Below, piece by piece: positions 22,538 through 32,124 of a stretch of 64,000 nucleotides of DNA. The DNA lies in NCBI GenBank assembly GCA_030512335.1, contig JAULSU010000007.1, positions 2,976,001-3,040,000 on the forward strand, read 5' to 3'. A model generated the notes under the pieces. That model saw nothing but the letters and a program-made list of their open reading frames with translations. It ran no database searches and had not been told where the DNA came from. Position 1 is the first letter of the stretch; each line of letters starts with the position of its first letter. A program made the translations under genes and the position numbers. This DNA is from Immersiella caudata (Eukaryota; Ascomycota; Sordariomycetes; Sordariales; Lasiosphaeriaceae).

Positions 22538-23746
22538 ATGGTTGGCTTCCGAGAGCTCGCCCTCTTCGTGGGGATCGTCCTCACCTGGGTCAGCGCTGCC
22601 CCTGTGATCGACAAGCGAGCAGCGCGTGTCCTCCCTGGCAAGTATATCGTCACACTCAAGCCCGGTGTCTCAGTCGATATAGTCGGTACCCACTTACGAT
22701 GGGTTCGGGACATTCACACACGGAGTCTTTCTCGTCGAGACACGGCTGGGGTAGAAAAGGTCTTCAATGTTGAGGACTTCAACGCCTACGCCGGCACGTT
22801 CGACAGCGCCACCCTCGCCAAGATCCGCGAGAGCGAAGATGTTGCCGCTATCGAGCCCGACATGATCTGGCATCTCGACAGCACTTTCGTTACCCAGGCT
22901 GCCTCCACCTGGGGCCTCGGCAGCATCTCCCACCGCGAACCCGGTCACACAAACTACATCTACCACCCCTCCGCCGGCCAGGGGACCTTTGCTTACGTCA
23001 TTGACTCCGGCATCCGCACAACGCACTCCGAGTTCGAAGGCCGAGCATACCTCGGCTATAATGCCATGCCCGAGACTCCTTTTGTGGATAGTCTCGGCCA
23101 CGGCACTCACGTCGCCGGAACCATCGGCGGGAAAACATACGGCGTCGCCAAGAAGACCACCCTCATCGCCGTTCGCGTCTTTGACATTGATGAGGTCGCA
23201 ACCTCCATCGTAATGGACGGCTTTACCTGGGCCATCCAAGACATCATCACCCAGCGCCGCACCAACTCCTCCGTCGTCAACATGTCCCTTGGCGGCCCCT
23301 ACTCCGCCGCCTTTAACCTTCTCATGTCGACTTCCTCATCCCTCGGCATCCTGTCAGTCGTTTCGGCCGGAAACGATGGTATCCTCGCCTCAGAGCAATC
23401 TCCCGCTTCTTCACCTGAAGCCATCACCGTCGGCGCTATCGACGCAACTAACACAAAACCTCAGTTCTCCAACTACGGAGATGCAGTCGACATTTTTGCA
23501 CCAGGCGCGGATGTGCTGAGCGCATACATCACTGACGACACGGCCACAGCCCGGGGGAGAGGCACAAGCATGGCTGCACCACATGTAACGGGAGCGATAC
23601 TGGCTTTGAGGGCGATGGAAACGAACTACAAGGGTGGGATGGCAACTTTTGCATGGAAGATCATGGACCTGGCCACGAAGGGCGTGCTGAAGAGCATAGG
23701 GGAAGGAAGTCCAAACTTCTTGCTGTACAATGGGAGCGGCGCTTAA
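22538..23746 (+). CDS. Secreted subtilisin-like serine protease (S8A, proteinase K type)
   Basis: Intronless, 402 residues. A signal peptide (1-20) is followed by an inhibitor-I9 propeptide (about 35-110, with KYIVTLKPG and the VAAIEPD end). The mature domain has Asp156 in VIDSGI, His191 in GHGTHVAGT, oxyanion Asn279 in SAGND and Ser344 in GTSMAAPHV, so the triad is complete. The catalytic Asp motif reads DSG where most family members read DTG. The mature part is about 280 residues, as in proteinase K, and there is no C-terminal extension. It acts outside the cell on protein substrates; fungal members serve nutrition, and some attack insect cuticle or nematodes. A TATA box sits 156 nt upstream. 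Lineage-specific role cannot be told. Confidence 0.93.
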   Translation: MVGFRELALFVGIVLTWVSAAPVIDKRAARVLPGKYIVTLKPGVSVDIVGTHLRWVRDIHTRSLSRRDTAGVEKVFNVEDFNAYAGTFDSATLAKIRESEDVAAIEPDMIWHLDSTFVTQAASTWGLGSISHREPGHTNYIYHPSAGQGTFAYVIDSGIRTTHSEFEGRAYLGYNAMPETPFVDSLGHGTHVAGTIGGKTYGVAKKTTLIAVRVFDIDEVATSIVMDGFTWAIQDIITQRRTNSSVVNMSLGGPYSAAFNLLMSTSSSLGILSVVSAGNDGILASEQSPASSPEAITVGAIDATNTKPQFSNYGDAVDIFAPGADVLSAYITDDTATARGRGTSMAAPHVTGAILALRAMETNYKGGMATFAWKIMDLATKGVLKSIGEGSPNFLLYNGSGA

Positions 23747-24277
23747 ACCGACGAATGGGAGGAGGGTGTCTGACATTGTTTCGATAGGTTAGTTGTACAG
23801 AGTGTAGATGGCGTTGTGGGTGGGTATGTTGGCTTCAGCTTCGGGCATCTCGGTCAGTGGCGTTTCCGTCTCAGTCTGCCTTTCCTTGGATAGATCAGAA
23901 CGGTTTCGGATTTCTGAATAGATCGTCGTAATGCAATGCATCCCTTTTGGTAGCCTCGATAACTCCATGGTTCCCCCTCGCGACCGAGACATTTCCCCGG
24001 CCCCTCGGAGACAAGTCCCCTGAGGCGTGCAGGCGCGTGGGCAATGCCGTCCACTCGTAAACCTGGGTGTGTGGCGGCGCTGAAAAAAATAAAAGACAGG
24101 TATGCAAATACTTGGGAACGTGGCTGCCATGATTGGCAGACCATGCATGACAGTCAATGCCGCGATGCCAGTAACCCATCACATTGGGTAACCCCCCACC
24201 ACGCTCACCTCAGCCGCCAGTGAAGTGTGGCGTCGGATATCGGCCGCCCACCAGGACTGACCCGTCGAGGAAAATGA
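23747..24277. other. Intergenic, no gene seen
   Basis: 3' flank of the subtilisin gene; no supported frame. Confidence 0.4.
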
Positions 24278-24741
24278 AATATTTACTGCAGTGCTGGTGG
24301 CCATCGATAGTGGGAATGATAGATAAGGTATTGTGTTGTTTGTCTGTCTAAATCAACAAACCCTGAAAGTTATTTTTCGACTGCCTTTTCAGCAACATTG
24401 ACCGCGAAACCTGGAATGGGCGTTAATAGTGCCCCTCCCAGCAACAATTTTCGTCCCACACCAACCTGAGACCAGCTGAGCAACCTGGCTCTCGCGCCCA
24501 CACGTTCCAGACCGTGCCAGCTTTTGCCACCCCCCAAAAGGAAATTCCCAGGGTAACGGCAACTGCTCGATCGCGGTGCTTCGGCTGACGCCCAATCATC
24601 GCAGGCACCCACCGAGAAAATCACATTACCCGCACCGCCGCACCGGAGGGATTTCCGATCCGAATATAACTTCACCGCTGCTGTTCAGGGAACGCCACAC
24701 TACGTCACACTCAGCAAGCCATTATGGACGCCGCCAAGCTC
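24278..24741. repeat. Mosaic duplication: zinc-finger gene tail plus promoter and first codons of the VOC gene
   Basis: The left part (24278-24500) resembles 24752-25015, the 3' end and downstream flank of the zinc-finger gene next door. Read on the minus strand it still shows a CGRE box and an LRL...ENxxW...Y ending, but frames are broken. The right part (24462-24741) resembles 30372-30651: GCTGACGCCCAATCAT, the TATA context TCCGATCCGAATATAAC, and the start ATGGACGCCGCCAAGC (24724 on) are all shared with the VOC gene at 30635. After about six codons the similarity stops. So a promoter and start codon are present without the gene body. Confidence 0.7.
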
Positions 24742-24751
24742 GGGGGGGCTA

Positions 24752-25015
24752 GATTATTCACTGAAAGTGCCGGTGGCCGTCGATGTTGGGAACGATATCT
24801 TGGATAAGGTGACTGATTAATTGTTCTGTTTGCCTCCATCAAGATCCGAAAGTTCAAATCTCCTGCTTACTAAAATAACACTACTGGGAGAGCTGGAATG
24901 GGACGTCAGTAGTAGGCCCCCCCTCCCCAAGAATAATTCTCGTTGACTCCACAACCCAACCTGAGACTAGCGGAAAAGTCCGTCTCACGCCCGCACAGTT
25001 CTAGATTGCTCTGGC
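24752..25015. repeat. Second copy of the zinc-finger gene tail
   Basis: Direct-repeat partner of 24278-24500, offset by roughly 475-485 bp and clearly diverged. It holds the downstream flank and the last 35 or so codons of the zinc-finger gene at 24906-25922, so that gene's stop lies inside the repeat. Confidence 0.6.
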
Positions 25016-25922
25016 CCAAACCATCAAAACACAAATAGCACCCGTTGTGCAATTCCGAGCTATTGCCCATGATGACAAGCGCAGAGTCAACCAAAGCGTC
25101 AAAGGTGTTAGGGAACTCGATCCCTTGCGGGACAGCGTACTCATCGGCAGCAGGTGCAGAAGCAAATATGCTGGGAGAGGTCGTAAAGGGAAACGAAGCA
25201 TCTGCATCGGACGCGGTTGAAGTGGGAAGCACAGCATTCAAGATCGATGGAATGATAGGTTCGCACAACGAGGAAGAAGTTGATTCACCGGGGGTTTGGC
25301 CAAATCCTCTGTCAGGACTTGCCCTCTCCAAAATTGAAGACACGTCTGACCAGCTCCTGAGATTCTCAAGCCCCAGGATTCGGTTGCCGTGAGGTGATAT
25401 CTGACCGACGGCTTCGAACGCCATCCGGACAATCTCATCCTCGGGACTATCGACGTATGGCAAGCTGGGAAGGGGGTCACCAGGGAAGAGAGTGGTGAAG
25501 ATGTCGTACCAGCGGTCCTCGGTGTTGCTGCGTTGGTACTTGAAGTGACAGCCACATGAGCCCTCGCGGCGGTCTTTGGAACGCCCCCGCCTAGACTCGA
25601 GATCTCTCACCCGGCGAGGTCGCGTTTGCTTGATGGGATGGGAGTCGAAGTCGGTATTGGAGTGGCGGTCGATGCTATTCTCCGAGCCTAAGCGGCCGCC
25701 GCAATCTGGACATCGGTTGTGGTACCGGCGGACGTGTTGTCGGACGAAGCTCGGCGTGGTGAGCTGGTAGCGGTACAGACAGTGCAGATTGTGTATTGGG
25801 TCGCGCTTGTAAAAGGGGCAGGCAAAATGGGGACCACTGCTAACCCTCTCTTGCCCGTGTGCCCGTCGCTTCCCTGGTCGGTCGTCGCCTTCGCTGGACT
25901 CAGACTTTCGGCGAACGCTCAT
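24906..25922 (-). CDS. CPFYK-type atypical zinc-finger protein (copy A)
   Basis: Intronless, 338 residues, ATG at 25920-25922. After a basic N-terminus comes FACPFYKRDP, then finger 1 with Cys35, Cys48, His63 and His68 (C-x12-C-x14-H-x4-H), and a second finger CPDC (71/74) with His87 and a later His. A WYDIFTTLFPG...PYVDSPEDEIVRM segment follows; this WxxIxxxLFPG box is typical of a large, poorly characterised ascomycete family with C2H2-like fingers. The C-terminal 200 residues are Ser/Ala-rich and of low complexity. Nuclear DNA binding is possible but not shown. Two relatives lie at 26754 and 28097. The last codons lie in a duplicated segment (24752-25015). Confidence 0.75.
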   Translation of the reverse strand: MSVRRKSESSEGDDRPGKRRAHGQERVSSGPHFACPFYKRDPIHNLHCLYRYQLTTPSFVRQHVRRYHNRCPDCGGRLGSENSIDRHSNTDFDSHPIKQTRPRRVRDLESRRGRSKDRREGSCGCHFKYQRSNTEDRWYDIFTTLFPGDPLPSLPYVDSPEDEIVRMAFEAVGQISPHGNRILGLENLRSWSDVSSILERASPDRGFGQTPGESTSSSLCEPIIPSILNAVLPTSTASDADASFPFTTSPSIFASAPAADEYAVPQGIEFPNTFDALVDSALVIMGNSSELHNGCYLCFDGLGQSNLELCGRETDFSASLRLGCGVNENYSWGGGAYY

Positions 25923-26753
25923 GCTGTGCAGACTGGAGTCGGCGCTGACACTGGTTAGAAGTCAATACACCAGATCGTTTCGAGGGAAGGCGATGCAAGG
26001 GCAGTACGTACCCTTTTTTCTCCTGGGCAACAGGAAACCGGGGCCTTTTTGTTGGGAACCCCTCTCGGTGATGGTGGGGTTGTAACAGACGAAAGCTGGG
26101 GACAGTAAGAGCTGACTGCTAGTAACAGCAACCAAGAGAGAAGTAAAAACTGTTGTGTGAGAAGCGTATTCCTGAAGACGGTTCTGTCAAAAGATATCTT
26201 GGTGAGTAAAATTTTTCTGTTCCCATCTTGGGGGAAATGAGTGGTGGCAGTGAACTGTTTGTTGAAACGCGGACGCTCGCCTTTGGAGGAGGATGACGTA
26301 GAGAGTGAGGTACACCTGCACAGTGTGGGAATAGCGCAAAGGAGTTTAAGACTGTGGGAATAGTCGCACACATGCAGGATGTCACAGTGTGAAAAATTGT
26401 CCAACTATCTCTTACTACCCGTCGCGAGGGCTTGCCGACCGAATTGACCAATCCGACAGCTTCAAACTGCTCACTTGCAAAACCTCCATTCCCAGCGACG
26501 ATGCGCAAACGCAGCTGTTTGCTTTTCAGGTCCGCCGACTACCACGCCAGCAGCATGGGACCTCATCATTCATTTCTCCTGTTCTTCTCCTTCTTTTCGA
26601 AATCAGCATCCTGTTTTCTCGAAGCGCAGCGATTCAGTTGTTTTTCTCTTCCCAAGCAAAAGCAACGCATTAGATCTTCATCTGCATTCGCATCTGACGT
26701 TTCATCTCCACACAAGCAACCTAGCACGCTGGTACCTTCCCGAAAAATCCATC
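25923..26753. other. Shared upstream region of zinc-finger copies A and B
   Basis: About 830 bp between divergent start codons. Open frames here are antisense or non-ATG and have no domain. A pyrimidine-rich leader precedes the ATG at 26754. Confidence 0.4.
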
Positions 26754-27728
26754 ATGGCGCTTGTTTGCCCAGTCTACCGGCGCGCTCCGCTGCAGCACGC
26801 TGCATGCGCCCACCTCCAGCTCAAGCGGCCCAAGGACGTCAAGGAGCATCTCACCATCCGCCATGTTCGCCAGCTGTATTGTCCGACATGCGGGCGTCGC
26901 GGATTCGAAGATGAAGCGGCGCGGGACGCCCATAGAGACGCCCGCCAATGCAGCGCCCCAGATGGCGGGGTCGTGTTGATTGAGGGCCTCAACGAGGGGC
27001 AGCTCTCGAGGCTCAAGAAACGCGCCAAGCGGGGCGACTCGGTCGAGGACCAGTGGGCCGCCATTGACACCATCTGCCATCCCGGCGCGGACCGACTCCC
27101 CGCTGCCGCGGCGTTCCAGGGCGACGACTTCGAAGAGGCCATCCACACCATGGTGGGGCAGTTCAATGGGTCGGATGCCTTTGAGCAGGCCGTCTACGAG
27201 GGTGTCTCTGCCAACGATCCCCAACAACGTCAAATGGTTCGTGCGGCGGTCGAGGGGTTTCTTAACGCATTTCTCCGCCATAAAGCCACCGTCATTGGTG
27301 ACACCGCACCGCCCCTCGTCCGCTTGTCGAGCCCCAACCAGAACTCCCCGGCGGTCGCAGCCGCCCCCGCCGCTGGCCATCGTGCCGGGGCCGGGGCCGG
27401 GGCCCCCGCAGCCCCGATCGCAGGCAACCCCACTCCCCACAACCCCCAACCCGAGACAGCTGCAGGCGCCAACGCGCATCCTGCCCGTGGCTACGGAGGG
27501 TTACGGTTTCCCGCCAACGATTTTCCCGTAGACCCGGCGCTTTGGGGCCTTGGCGCGATGATGCAAGCTCCGAACGCCATCAACACGAACGCGGGCGGGC
27601 ACGACGATTTCTTCGGCCCCGCTAGCCGAACCGTCAATCCCAACGACATCTTCGATGCAGAGATTGAGGCTCGGCTGATGGCCTACAACGGTCGCCACGT
27701 TTCTCCGAATGGTGGCGATCAGAATTAG
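26754..27728 (+). CDS. CPFYK-family atypical zinc-finger protein (copy B)
   Basis: Intronless, 324 residues from the ATG at 26754; a longer open frame upstream has no ATG and reads like leader sequence. Finger 1 is Cys5 (VCPVYRR), Cys18, His32 and His37 (C-x12-C-x13-H-x4-H). Finger 2 is Cys43-x2-Cys46, His60 and Cys66. The rest includes an acidic segment (FEEAIHTMVGQF), an Ala/Gly/Pro low-complexity linker (about 205-250) and an Asn/Asp-rich end. The spacing matches copies A and C closely. It is divergent from copy A and convergent with copy C. Unlike A it lacks the WxxIxxxLFPG box, though QWAAIDTICHPGADRLP at the same place is a diverged version. Function unknown. Confidence 0.75.
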   Translation: MALVCPVYRRAPLQHAACAHLQLKRPKDVKEHLTIRHVRQLYCPTCGRRGFEDEAARDAHRDARQCSAPDGGVVLIEGLNEGQLSRLKKRAKRGDSVEDQWAAIDTICHPGADRLPAAAAFQGDDFEEAIHTMVGQFNGSDAFEQAVYEGVSANDPQQRQMVRAAVEGFLNAFLRHKATVIGDTAPPLVRLSSPNQNSPAVAAAPAAGHRAGAGAGAPAAPIAGNPTPHNPQPETAAGANAHPARGYGGLRFPANDFPVDPALWGLGAMMQAPNAINTNAGGHDDFFGPASRTVNPNDIFDAEIEARLMAYNGRHVSPNGGDQN

Positions 27729-28096
27729 AGGTTTTGCATCGTCATTCTAGAAAGGGAAAAGGGCGCCTTCATCATCAGTTTGTGTTTTCTTTGGTTATGA
27801 GCAAATGACGGAAGTAGAACTTGCCTTTGACGCTCCAGGGTTCGCCTTTTGGGCTCGGTTCATTCACTGGGGCATCACCGTGCCCTGTCTTGGATAAAAA
27901 TGCCTGGGGTTTGTTGAATGTGGTCTCAATTTGGCTCGACGCCACTATATCTTCTTTGTCCGTTCATATTCCGATGCAGTCCTAGAAGTACAAGTCTTCT
28001 ATATCTTTATACAGCCATCCCAACGCCCAGTGAACATTCTCTTGCTGTACCTTGTGGTATCTCTTCACCCAATTTGCCATCGAGGCCAACCCAAAG
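27729..28096. other. Convergent 3' flanks of copies B and C
   Basis: T-rich sequence between two stop codons facing each other; no frame supported. Confidence 0.4.
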
Positions 28097-28894
28097 TCAA
28101 ATCCCAATCCCCGCCTGCTCCACCATCTTCTGCAAAATAGATGCCTGCACCTGCTCCAGGCTATCCTCATCGTCGGCTTCGTCCGCCAATAGGGGCTTCA
28201 CCAATCCCGGTCCCGCCCTTTTCCACCACCGACGCAGCGCGACGAGCTCCCTCTCAGCAGGGGAAGACATGTACACGGACTCGGGCCTCTTGGCGCCGGG
28301 AAACAGCATGTCCCACATGCGTAGCCAGCTCCTCTCCTGGTGTTTGGGCCCGCGCCGCGACGCCGCGACTTCGTATTGCGTCAGCAACTTGGGTAGTGTG
28401 TTGTCAGGCGTGTCCACGTCAGCCCGGTGGTGCAGGTAAACATGGTACCGCGCCGCCAGGGAGCTGCGGAGAGTTACGCCGTACCCGCAGGCATGAAAGC
28501 GTTTGGGATCGTTTTTGTAAAAGGGACATGCGATTGCTCTGCGGAGCCAGGCGGGGTTCCTGCGAGACTGGCGCCGACGGGCAGCGTCGTCGCCGGTGCT
28601 GGTCCCGCTTGTGCTGGATTCGTCTTGTGTATAATCTGAGAGGGAACAGGAACCGTCAGTGGTAGGGGGCGGTGATGGTTTCGGCGCGAGAGAGAGGTGG
28701 TGCAAGTCTTGGGATGTGCAGGATGTGCGGTAGGCTTGGAGACATTGCGATGCCCAGGTCGCGACAAAAGGAGTCAGTGGGTCATCTTGGGCGAGGTCAT
28801 CGGGGTTTTCGGGCTTGTCGTGCTTTGTGAGGTAACATACGTCGACGACGCCGTTGGGATCAGATCCCCGAGGGCAGCGATCTGTCGCGCACAT
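28097..28894 (-). CDS. CPFYK-type atypical zinc-finger protein (copy C), 5' end uncertain
   Basis: The minus-strand frame ends in TGA at 28097-28099 and is open to an ATG at 28892-28894 (265 residues). After a Ser/Thr/Pro-rich N-terminus comes ACPFYKNDPKRFHAC and the rest of a C-x12-C-x14-H-x4-H finger (RYHVYLHH). A WLRMWDMLFPGAKRPESVYMSS box follows, the same WxxxxxxLFPG element as in copy A. The second CxxC finger seen in copies A and B is missing. The start is doubtful. A GTATGT donor at 28840-28835 with another frame upstream (CARQIAALGDLIP, opening near 29030) suggests a 5' exon and an intron I cannot place exactly. Function unknown; probably a local duplicate of A. Confidence 0.6.
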   Translation of the reverse strand: MCATDRCPRGSDPNGVVDVCYLTKHDKPENPDDLAQDDPLTPFVATWASQCLQAYRTSCTSQDLHHLSLAPKPSPPPTTDGSCSLSDYTQDESSTSGTSTGDDAARRRQSRRNPAWLRRAIACPFYKNDPKRFHACGYGVTLRSSLAARYHVYLHHRADVDTPDNTLPKLLTQYEVAASRRGPKHQERSWLRMWDMLFPGAKRPESVYMSSPAERELVALRRWWKRAGPGLVKPLLADEADDEDSLEQVQASILQKMVEQAGIGI

Positions 28895-30371
28895 TCCTTG
28901 GCGATGGTGTTCTGGTGGTTTGTGCTGGGCAGAGTGGCAATGAATCTTCTGCGAAGAGGTCCGAAATGAGTGTAAAGAGGCCTGAGTTGGCGACTCTCAT
29001 CCTGGGCGACAGGAATGGCAATGGGATACATGCCAATTTTATATGGGTTTCTTTCGTGTTCGCCAATGGGCCCCAGGTCGCGGCTCCTCAAGGGTGATGA
29101 CCTGCCTCAGAATTGCCCTGGCTTGGCAGTGGAAAACTCACCTGGTATGACGCTGGCACCCGCACCGGTCGGATGCGAACGGAGTGCGTCTTCTGATTCG
29201 CCCTCCGGTCAACGTACCAGCGGAGTGCCATTCCACAAGTGTGTGATTGAGGGCGTTGGACAAAGCGGCGCCAAACTCTCAGCCTGAAAGTCCACAACTG
29301 TGGGCTTGCCTTGCAGGCATTTGCCTCCTGGCGCAGCCAGTTGCGCAGGTGGGAAACCCGATGCAAAATGCCAGTGGGGGGATTCAGCATGCCTAATGCC
29401 TATCAGGCCCCAGTGAGCTTGCTAGGTACATCTGCCTGTTCAATCAGGGCGCGGATCACCGAGCTTGAGAAAACGCGACTGCTCGCCTTTCGTCTGTTTC
29501 CGCCCCATTGTAACCGAGCCCGGCCCGAGCTGATTACGGATTACACCATCAAATGGTACCAAACGAAACCTTACGACCTGGGTTGTTCCACCGCCACCCC
29601 CCCCCCCCTAGCTGATGCATATCGACGCATCATCGGTTTTACTGTCTACCTAACTTGCATTTGTGCAGACGCGACTGGATGCCTTTTCTTTTTTGAACGC
29701 TCTCGGCTTTTCGAATCGCAGGCTGAGTCAAGTCGGGAATTTTCCAAGACGCTCCAGCCTAGACAGGGGATCGGTACCGACGATTACGCCGATATTACCG
29801 ATTTAAATACGTACCGAACCAAGAAGGCATCTCACTTCTCCTATCTCAAGGCAACACTGCTGAAGGAAGGAATCGGTGTGTCTAGTCATCGGCATGATCG
29901 GCAAGACTGCCGAGAAATAGCCATTTTAAAGAAAAGGCACCCCAAAGCGTTGCCGCCGATGCCTACCTGGGTTGAACAGGTACATGAGGAAGGTGAGATT
30001 TGGAAAGACTCCGCGTTAAAAGTGTCACAAGCTCCCCCTCCCCATGAGCTTATGTTGCCTCCAATCAAGTCGGCAATTGCCTTCAAACAATCTCTTACCG
30101 GGACCTTATAGTCAGTGTCTGGCCGGCCGGCCTATTTCCCTGCCAGACGGCGTGAGGCATGAGATGCCCAAACTCCTAAATAACACGTCTGCATGTCTTG
30201 AAGGTTCTCAAGGTCATAGAAACGCTTAAAAGTATTCAATTGGACTTGGTCCATCGCAACAGTGTCGGTTCAAACTTCGAAGTGCGCTGCAGGCCCCCAC
30301 GTGGCCCTCTTGATCACCTCTGACAGCTGTGCGATGAAGTCTCAGCAAGCGCTGTCCTGATCCGGTATACT
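28895..30371. other. Intergenic, no gene seen
   Basis: Contains a possible 5' exon of zinc-finger copy C (about 28840-29040, minus) and a C-run near 29600. A 266-codon + frame at 29311-30111 starts without ATG and shows no domain; I treat it as chance. Confidence 0.35.
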
Positions 30372-30651
30372 ACAACCTGTGATACCAGCTGAGCGCCCGC
30401 ACGACTCCAAACCGCGCCAGTGTTTGCTACCGTGATTGCCCAAGGCAACGACAACCCGTGCTTCGCCTGACGCCCAATCATGATTCATCACAGCAGGCAC
30501 CGACCGAGAAAGCTACATTCCCCGCACCAGCCGCCGCCGCACAAGAAGAAATTCCGATCCGAATATAACACTCCCACCAGCGAGTTGACCGCTGCTCAAC
30601 AAACGCCGCACTGCGTCAAACTCAGCAAACCATCATGGACGCCGCCAAGCA
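30372..30651. repeat. Promoter/start segment of VOC gene, duplicated at 24462-24741
   Basis: Shares with the 24.5-kb copy: CAGCTGAGC, the GACGCCCAATCAT box, GGCAC-CACCGAGAAA, TTCCGATCCGAATATAAC (TATA at 30564-30568), and the context of ATGGACGCCGCCAAGC at 30635. This copy leads into an intact gene and so is probably the source. Confidence 0.7.
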
Positions 30652-31137
30652 AGACGCCTCCTCGGAGAAGAGCGTGGACAATCTTCCTAAATTCCAGTCC
30701 GTGTCGCCGGTTTTCGGAGTCTTGCCGGAGAATCTTGGCCGTTGGCTGGAGCATTATCAGAAGCTTGGCTTTGAGGTCCGGCGCTACGGCGATCAATATG
30801 GATTTGCCACGCGGGACGGGATTCAATTGCATGTCAATGTCAATCCGGGGCATGACCCGTTGAAGACAGCCGGTTGTGCGTATCGTGGGTCTCCCCTTTC
30901 CGCCGTATGGCTTCTGATGTGTTCATCCATAGTTTTGTTTCCAGAGAAACCGCTGACGGGTATATACCAGTGTACGTTGAAGACGCGGATGCGCTGCACG
31001 CGGTTTGGTCAAAGGTTGGGGGAGCGGTGCGCCATGTGGCTCCGGCAGATACAGGCTATGGGTTGCATGAGGGAGCCCATATCGATCCAGATGGGAACTT
31101 GATTCGGTTTGGCTCGCGGAATGCGGGTAAGGCTTGA
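30635..31137 (+). CDS. Glyoxalase/bleomycin-resistance (VOC) fold protein
   Basis: Two exons, 30635-30884 and 30971-31137, 138 residues. The intron has a GTGGGT donor, a GCTGAC branch near 30951 and a CCAG acceptor. Splicing joins TAGCAY to LYVEDADALHAVW, exactly the continuity expected in the family; unspliced frames break off. Residues about 22-130 form the VOC fold: SPVFGVLPENLGRWLEHYQKLGFEV, then GYGLHEGAHIDPDGNLIRFG near the end. These small proteins bind metal or ligand in paired beta-alpha-beta-beta-beta modules; members include glyoxalases, antibiotic-binding resistance proteins and dioxygenases. The exact job is unknown. The promoter and first codons are also found at 24462-24741. 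Confidence 0.85.
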
Positions 31138-31312
31138 GGTTGATGGGGATATGCTGGAGGGTGGTTGGTTCGTTTCTCACATACAAAGCGGGAAGTCAAG
31201 TTGAGGTCAAGGAATGAATTCAAGGATATCCAACAGTGGTAGTTCGTTCTACTCGCCACGCGTTTCCAATAACAGTCGCCCATATCCAATCGGGGAGAGA
31301 GTCTCTTCCAGC

Positions 31313-32124
31313 TTACTTCATGATGTTGGCAAACTCCTGGTCTGAAGAGGGCATGGTGTTAGCCAGGATCACAGATAGCATTGCATACACTCACAATCAA
31401 TGTGTCCATCCCCGTTGCGGTCAGCAAGCTTGACCATCTCATCGAGCTCAGCATCGGTCAAGTTCTCGCCCAGAGAGCGAAGCACATTGCGCAGCTCCTC
31501 GGTCGAGATGGTGCCGCTGCCGTCCTTGTCAAACACCTTGAAGGCATTGAGGAGCTCCTGCTCGGTGTCGGTCTCGCCAACCGCCTGGGACATGAGGTTG
31601 AGGAACTCTGCAGCGTGTCAATATCATCCTTGGGGGCAAAACAACCAGGGGCCCCCACCATCAAAGCAGATGACGCCGTCCTTGTTCACATCGGCCTCGT
31701 TGACCAGATCCTGAAGCTCGGCATCGCTGGGGTTCAAACCCAGCTCCTTCATGACATTTCCGAGTTCGGCAGCGGTGATATCCCCTGTTGATTGGAGTTA
31801 GCTAACGAGCAAGGCACGTCCGCTTGGCTGGTAGATGCTGACCAGTGTGATCCTTGTCCTGTTTGCAGCAGCGCGATCACGCGCTTTCGCGTCAGCAAAG
31901 TGCACTTCCACGCAAAAGAACAATGCCGTGCAGCCGCCCCAACTAATGCAGTTTCCTAGCGGCGCACACGGCATGAGCAGCACGCACAAAGACATCGAAG
32001 ACGGCCTTGAACTGGGCGACTTGGTCGTCGCTCAGCGTCGGGTGCTTCTTGGTGGGGGCCTAAAATGAGGGGTCAGCGCTGTGACGTCGCGTGGTCAGAG
32101 CTATCCAAGGGTGCGACCGACCAT
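31313..32124 (-). CDS. Calmodulin-like EF-hand protein (divergent paralog)
   Basis: Six exons on the minus strand: 32122-32124 (the ATG alone), 31988-32059, 31843-31858 (16 nt), 31659-31784, 31395-31607, 31313-31341; 152 residues. All junctions keep phase. The intron right after ATG and the micro-exon coding the first loop are shared with ascomycete calmodulin genes. Four EF-hand loops are visible: DKDHTGDITAAE, DVNKDGVICFDE, DKDGSGTISTEE and DRNGDGHIDYQE, all with the key acidic residues. The N-terminus APTKKHPTLSDDQVAQFKAVFDVF differs clearly from canonical fungal calmodulin, so this is a paralog. Expected to bind calcium and regulate partners that cannot be named here. The first donor, GTCGGT, is weak. 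Confidence 0.85.

Noticed and set aside
26475..26753. N-terminal extension of zinc-finger copy B
   Set aside because: The frame is open but has no ATG, and the sequence reads like a pyrimidine-rich leader; the ATG at 26754 is well placed.
29311..30111. 266-codon + frame
   Set aside because: Starts without ATG, crosses a C homopolymer, has no domain and no codon pattern like its neighbours.
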